Source of the DNA: Lachnoclostridium sp. An118
GTDB taxonomy: Bacteria > Bacillota > Clostridia > Lachnospirales > Lachnospiraceae
DNA: 64,000 nt
Assembly: GCF_002160985.1 (NCBI RefSeq)
Contig: NZ_NFLQ01000010.1
Coordinates: forward strand, 50,151 to 114,150
Reading direction: 5' to 3'
A program made the position numbers and the translations under genes. The notes beneath the pieces were generated by a model, which saw only the letters and a list, made by a program, of their open reading frames with translations, was not told the DNA's origin and ran no database searches. Below, piece by piece: positions 61,107 through 64,000 of this stretch; positions within the stretch are counted from its first letter, which is position 1, and each line of letters starts with the position of its first letter.

Positions 61107-62425
61107 ATGGGTATGAGACAAGTTCAGATTTTGGAAGCAACGAAAACAACAACAAACAGTGTGGGAAGACGAAGTATGGGGATGCCGATTCAGCGTATCC
61201 GTGTTGCGGCATATTGCCGTGTATCTACGGACGGAGATGAACAGCTTGGCAGCTTTGTATCTCAGAAATCTTATTATGAAGAAAAAATACGCCAAAATAA
61301 GGAATGGGTGCTGGCAGGCATTTTTGCAGATGAAGCAATCACCGGAACGAAAGTGGACAAAAGGGAAGGATTTCAGGAAATGATAAGGGAGTGTCAGAAT
61401 GGAAAAATTGATATGATCCTTACAAAATCTATTTCACGGTTTTCCAGAAATACACAGGATACGTTGAAATATGTGCGTATGCTCCGTGACCGGAATATAG
61501 CCGTTATATTTGAAAAAGAAAATATCAATACACTGGATATGAATGGTGAAATGCTTCTTACCATCCTTAGTTCTCTTTCGCAGGGAGAAGTGGAATCCCT
61601 TTCGGAGAATGTGAAGATGGGATTACGAATGAAAATGAAGCGGGGCGAACTGATTGGATTCAATGGATGCCTGGGGTATGATTACGACAGGGAGACTAAA
61701 ACAATTACTGTGAACGAGCAGGAAGCTGAAACGGTACGTTTTATTTATGATTTGTATCTGCAGGGATATGGTACCTCGAGTATTGCAAGAAGGTTGATGG
61801 AATTAGGAATCAAAAATAAGCGTGGAACTGTAGAGTGGCATACGCATGGTGTGATGGGTATTATCAAAAATGAGAAATATAAGGGAGATGTTCTTTTTGG
61901 TAAAACATTTACCGTTGACCCCATATCGAAGAGACGGCTTGCTAATATGGGGGAAGAGGAGCGGTATTATATCCGGGATCATCATGAACCCATTGTTTCA
62001 AGGGAAATCTGGGATAAAGCAGAACAAATTCGCCTGAAGCGTGTACGACCAAGGCTGATGGAGACAACCGGGAACAGAGAACGCTACACCAGACAATTTA
62101 CATTCAGCAGTATGCTGGAGTGTGGGTATTGTGGTCATAAACTTTCCCGCAGAACAAGACACCAGACGACCACAACGAAAAAACCAGTCTGGCAGTGCAT
62201 GAATGCAACCAAGAATGGAATCAGTAATTGTCCGAATTGTAAAGCGATTGATGAGGTAATTATTGAAAATGCATTCCTGGATGCATTCCGGCTGTTGGCA
62301 GATAACTTTGATGATGTTCTGGATTCCGTATTGTGTACCATTGAAGATGTATTGAAAGATGATAGGGAATTAAAACGGGTAAAACAGCTGGAGAAGGATA
62401 TAGCCAGTATTGAAACGAAAAAAAG
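61107..62425 (+). CDS. Large serine recombinase (integrase), cut short by an IS4-family element
   Basis: The catalytic domain (about residues 28-175) has RVAAYCRVSTDGDEQ with the nucleophilic serine, then ITGTKVDKREGFQEMI, SISRFSRNTQDTL and GEMLLTILSSLSQGEVES. A recombinase domain follows (LGYDYDRETKTITVNEQEAE, EWHTHGVMGIIKNEKYKGDV). A zinc-ribbon (CGYCGHKLSRR, CPNC) and the start of the coiled coil come last. Element-type sequence takes over after IETKK (62425), so the C-terminal about 100 residues are missing here. It would have integrated the element at rlmD. Confidence 0.85.
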
Positions 62426-62426
62426 C

Positions 62427-63999
62427 CTTGAGTTTCCGCAAACTGCAATAAAAAAATAGCTATGTCTACCCAAAGTACCAATCTGCCCATTTTTTGAGAG
62501 ATTTAGAATGGCAGCACCGAGAGTAGAGGCACTTTTATAAGCCCCGCCGGAACCGGGCTTTGGGAGACATATACTTTTATCTATTCAGGCGGTCAGCTTA
62601 AGGCAGAGTTGACGGTATGTCGGACGCTTTGTCCTGTACCAGAGCCGGATGCCCTCTTTGGCATGTGACAGTATGCCGGAGATGCCTTTTGCCAGCCGGT
62701 AATAGCAGAAACTGACTTTTTCCTTGATCGGGTCTGCTTCCTGTATGATTGAAACTTTCAGGGCGTTTGTCTCAGGACTTAATTCTTCCTGAGCTAAAAA
62801 TGCCATGGCTAAAGTAATATAAAAGTTAAGCGCATTAATGGCTTCCAGTTTCCTTACACGGAAATTTTCAAACTGATAGGTCTGCTTTTTACAACGGAAA
62901 TATTCCTCGATCCGCCATCTGGAAAAATAAGTTCTGGCAATGCGGATCACATCATCCTTTGAACGGATCTCTTTGTTTGTAGCCAGCATCATGGGATGTT
63001 CCGTGATCCCATAGACCAGGACCAGATAAATATTTTTCCGGGAGGCAGTGATCTGAACTTTTACGTGGGAAAGATATGCGGTATGCTCTTTTCCCTTATA
63101 GAAAACATCCGCTTTTACTTTCCCTTTCCTCCGATTCTGCAGTTCCGTTGCCTTTGTCCATTTGTTGTGATAAAGAAGTTTCCGGTTGGATTTCAGGCGG
63201 ATCACGTAATCCTGCTTCAGATGGTCGAGGATGAGAAAGATCTTATTGTCATCATAACCGCGGTCCATAACAAAGGTGGCCTTTCCGAAAAGAGCAGATG
63301 CCTGTTTGATCGCATCAAATGTGATGGTATTTACAGATTTATAGTCCTTCTCAACAGAAGAATGGATCATGGAAAAAACACTGACAGGATGCTTGTTGGC
63401 AGTCAGGACACAGGCCTCTGTTACATGGTATCCTTTTTTATAAACACTTTTCGTCTGTGTGCTTTCAGAACCATCGCGAACGATACCAAGAGCTTCAAAC
63501 TGTTTTCCATCTGGTTTTACGATATCACTTTCATCAATGAGGACCACTGGTTCAGAGGGAACGAGTCTCTTTACGGTGTGGAGATAAGAAGCGGTAGCAG
63601 AAGCCGGCGTTCCTTCCGAAAGATGATTTGAAAGCCGTTTTACAGTATTCACCTTATGTACCGTTTCATGAAGCTGGTCGGAAATATCAGTGAGCAGACA
63701 GCTTCTGGATGCCAGAATGCCATAAACCATATCTGCTGTGAACTTCCGGTCTGGTTTCGAAAGTCTGCGGGAGATTTTATTTGTAAAAGTCAAAATTTTT
63801 CTTTTCAAACGGTAAGTAATTGATGTAGAATTAGCCATAAGGAATCCCCTTTCTTTTTTGTTTAGTAAGGTTTTTGTTTGGTAGCTTAATTTTACATCAA
63901 AAAGGATTAGGATTCCTTATATTTTGGCCATTTTTTGAAAGTTGTGGATAACGAAATACGGTAGATTTATCTAAGGGGATAATTCTGCGGAAACTCAAG
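62427..63999 (-). mobile_element. IS4-family insertion sequence ending at the window edge
   Basis: CTTGAGTTTCCGCA at 62427-62440 and its reverse complement at 63986-63999 form the terminal inverted repeats, and one transposase gene lies between. The right target duplication is outside the window. The element interrupts the serine recombinase, so the host element may have lost self-mobility. Confidence 0.8.
62585..63838 (-). CDS. IS4-family DDE transposase
   Basis: 417 residues, apparently complete. The catalytic Asp residues are in VVLIDESDIVKP and TFVMDRGYDDNKIF, and the Glu is in the YREK signature YFSRWRIEEYFRCKKQ. The N-terminal KFTADMVYGILASRSCLLTD is typical. The gap 62460-62584 has only the stop of the run-on recombinase frame and a GCCCCGCCGG/CCGGGCT-type hairpin. 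Confidence 0.9.
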   Translation of the reverse strand: MANSTSITYRLKRKILTFTNKISRRLSKPDRKFTADMVYGILASRSCLLTDISDQLHETVHKVNTVKRLSNHLSEGTPASATASYLHTVKRLVPSEPVVLIDESDIVKPDGKQFEALGIVRDGSESTQTKSVYKKGYHVTEACVLTANKHPVSVFSMIHSSVEKDYKSVNTITFDAIKQASALFGKATFVMDRGYDDNKIFLILDHLKQDYVIRLKSNRKLLYHNKWTKATELQNRRKGKVKADVFYKGKEHTAYLSHVKVQITASRKNIYLVLVYGITEHPMMLATNKEIRSKDDVIRIARTYFSRWRIEEYFRCKKQTYQFENFRVRKLEAINALNFYITLAMAFLAQEELSPETNALKVSIIQEADPIKEKVSFCYYRLAKGISGILSHAKEGIRLWYRTKRPTYRQLCLKLTA

Positions 64000-64000
64000 A

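Noticed and set aside
62487..63938. CCATTTTTTGA direct repeats (62487 and 63928) as target duplication of the IS4 element
   Set aside because: The true terminal inverted repeats CTTGAGTTTCCGCA lie further out at 62427 and 63999, so these are internal to the element.
1..64000. tRNA, rRNA genes or CRISPR arrays
   Set aside because: No cloverleaf-like or rRNA-like stretch and no repeat-spacer array was noticed on either strand; this was by eye only.

Overview
The window looks like Clostridia DNA, most likely from a gut Lachnospiraceae. Evidence is the strong AGGAGG ribosome binding sites, Tn1549-like integrative-element genes, TnpV, TIR-Sel1-TPR proteins and the IS21, IS3, IS256 and IS4 family elements. 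Only the first 1.4 kb is clearly chromosomal: a GC-rich rlmD/rumA-type 23S rRNA methyltransferase. Its last codons appear to have been replaced by the left end of an integrated element that fills the rest of the window. A large serine recombinase sits at the far right, and the window ends at the edge of an IS4-family insertion that cuts that recombinase.

Left backbone (1.6-8.4 kb): ParB-like protein, TnpV, a truncated replication-initiator HTH protein, a ParM/ParR-like segregation pair, an XRE repressor with twin operators, a hairpin-rich candidate oriT, MobC, a MOBP-type relaxase, and a coiled-coil membrane protein that overlaps the relaxase gene in another frame for about 450 bp. No VirB4-like or other mating-channel gene was seen, so the element is more likely mobilizable than self-conjugative.

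Accessory region 1 (8.4-20 kb): scars of a second, almost entirely deleted copy of the main locus (8.42-8.99 kb); a three-gene membrane cassette (GLUG/DUF6273 protein plus two multi-pass proteins) followed by a TIR protein; two more TIR proteins with different partner domains; and remnants of an HTH gene and a STAND-like NTPase gene.

Main locus (20-53 kb): a NADAR-like ADP-ribosylation protein; a zincin; two HerA/TraC-type ATPases, one without a P-loop; small membrane proteins; a 45-residue-repeat protein; an E2-like protein; a JAB-E1 fusion; a YARHG membrane protein; a Clp-type AAA+ unfoldase; a 4-TM protein; an OmpA-domain lipoprotein; a PD-(D/E)XK nuclease; a winged-helix protein; a ClpP-like protease; a third TraG/VirD4-like ATPase; and a membrane zincin. 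Between these lie apparently exchangeable AT-rich effectors: a TIR-TPR gene split at an A9 run, a Rossmann-RyR-CARF-nuclease gene broken by IS21, an opposite-strand Rossmann-RyR gene, and a second TIR-TPR gene with about 15 near-identical 126-bp repeats. A noncoding AGTTTCA...TGAAACT motif recurs upstream of most transcription units here, which suggests one shared control.

The inferred picture is a large, poorly described conflict (defence) system combining ubiquitin-like conjugation/deconjugation, Clp-type proteolysis, membrane components and interchangeable NAD- or nucleotide-sensing effectors. Domain calls rest on visible motifs; no database search was possible.

Right end (56.6-64 kb): an IS3-family element interrupted by an IS256-family element with a clean 8-bp target duplication, an XRE regulator, a consensus promoter embedded in operators, a SHOCT-like small protein, and the serine recombinase interrupted by the IS4-family element.
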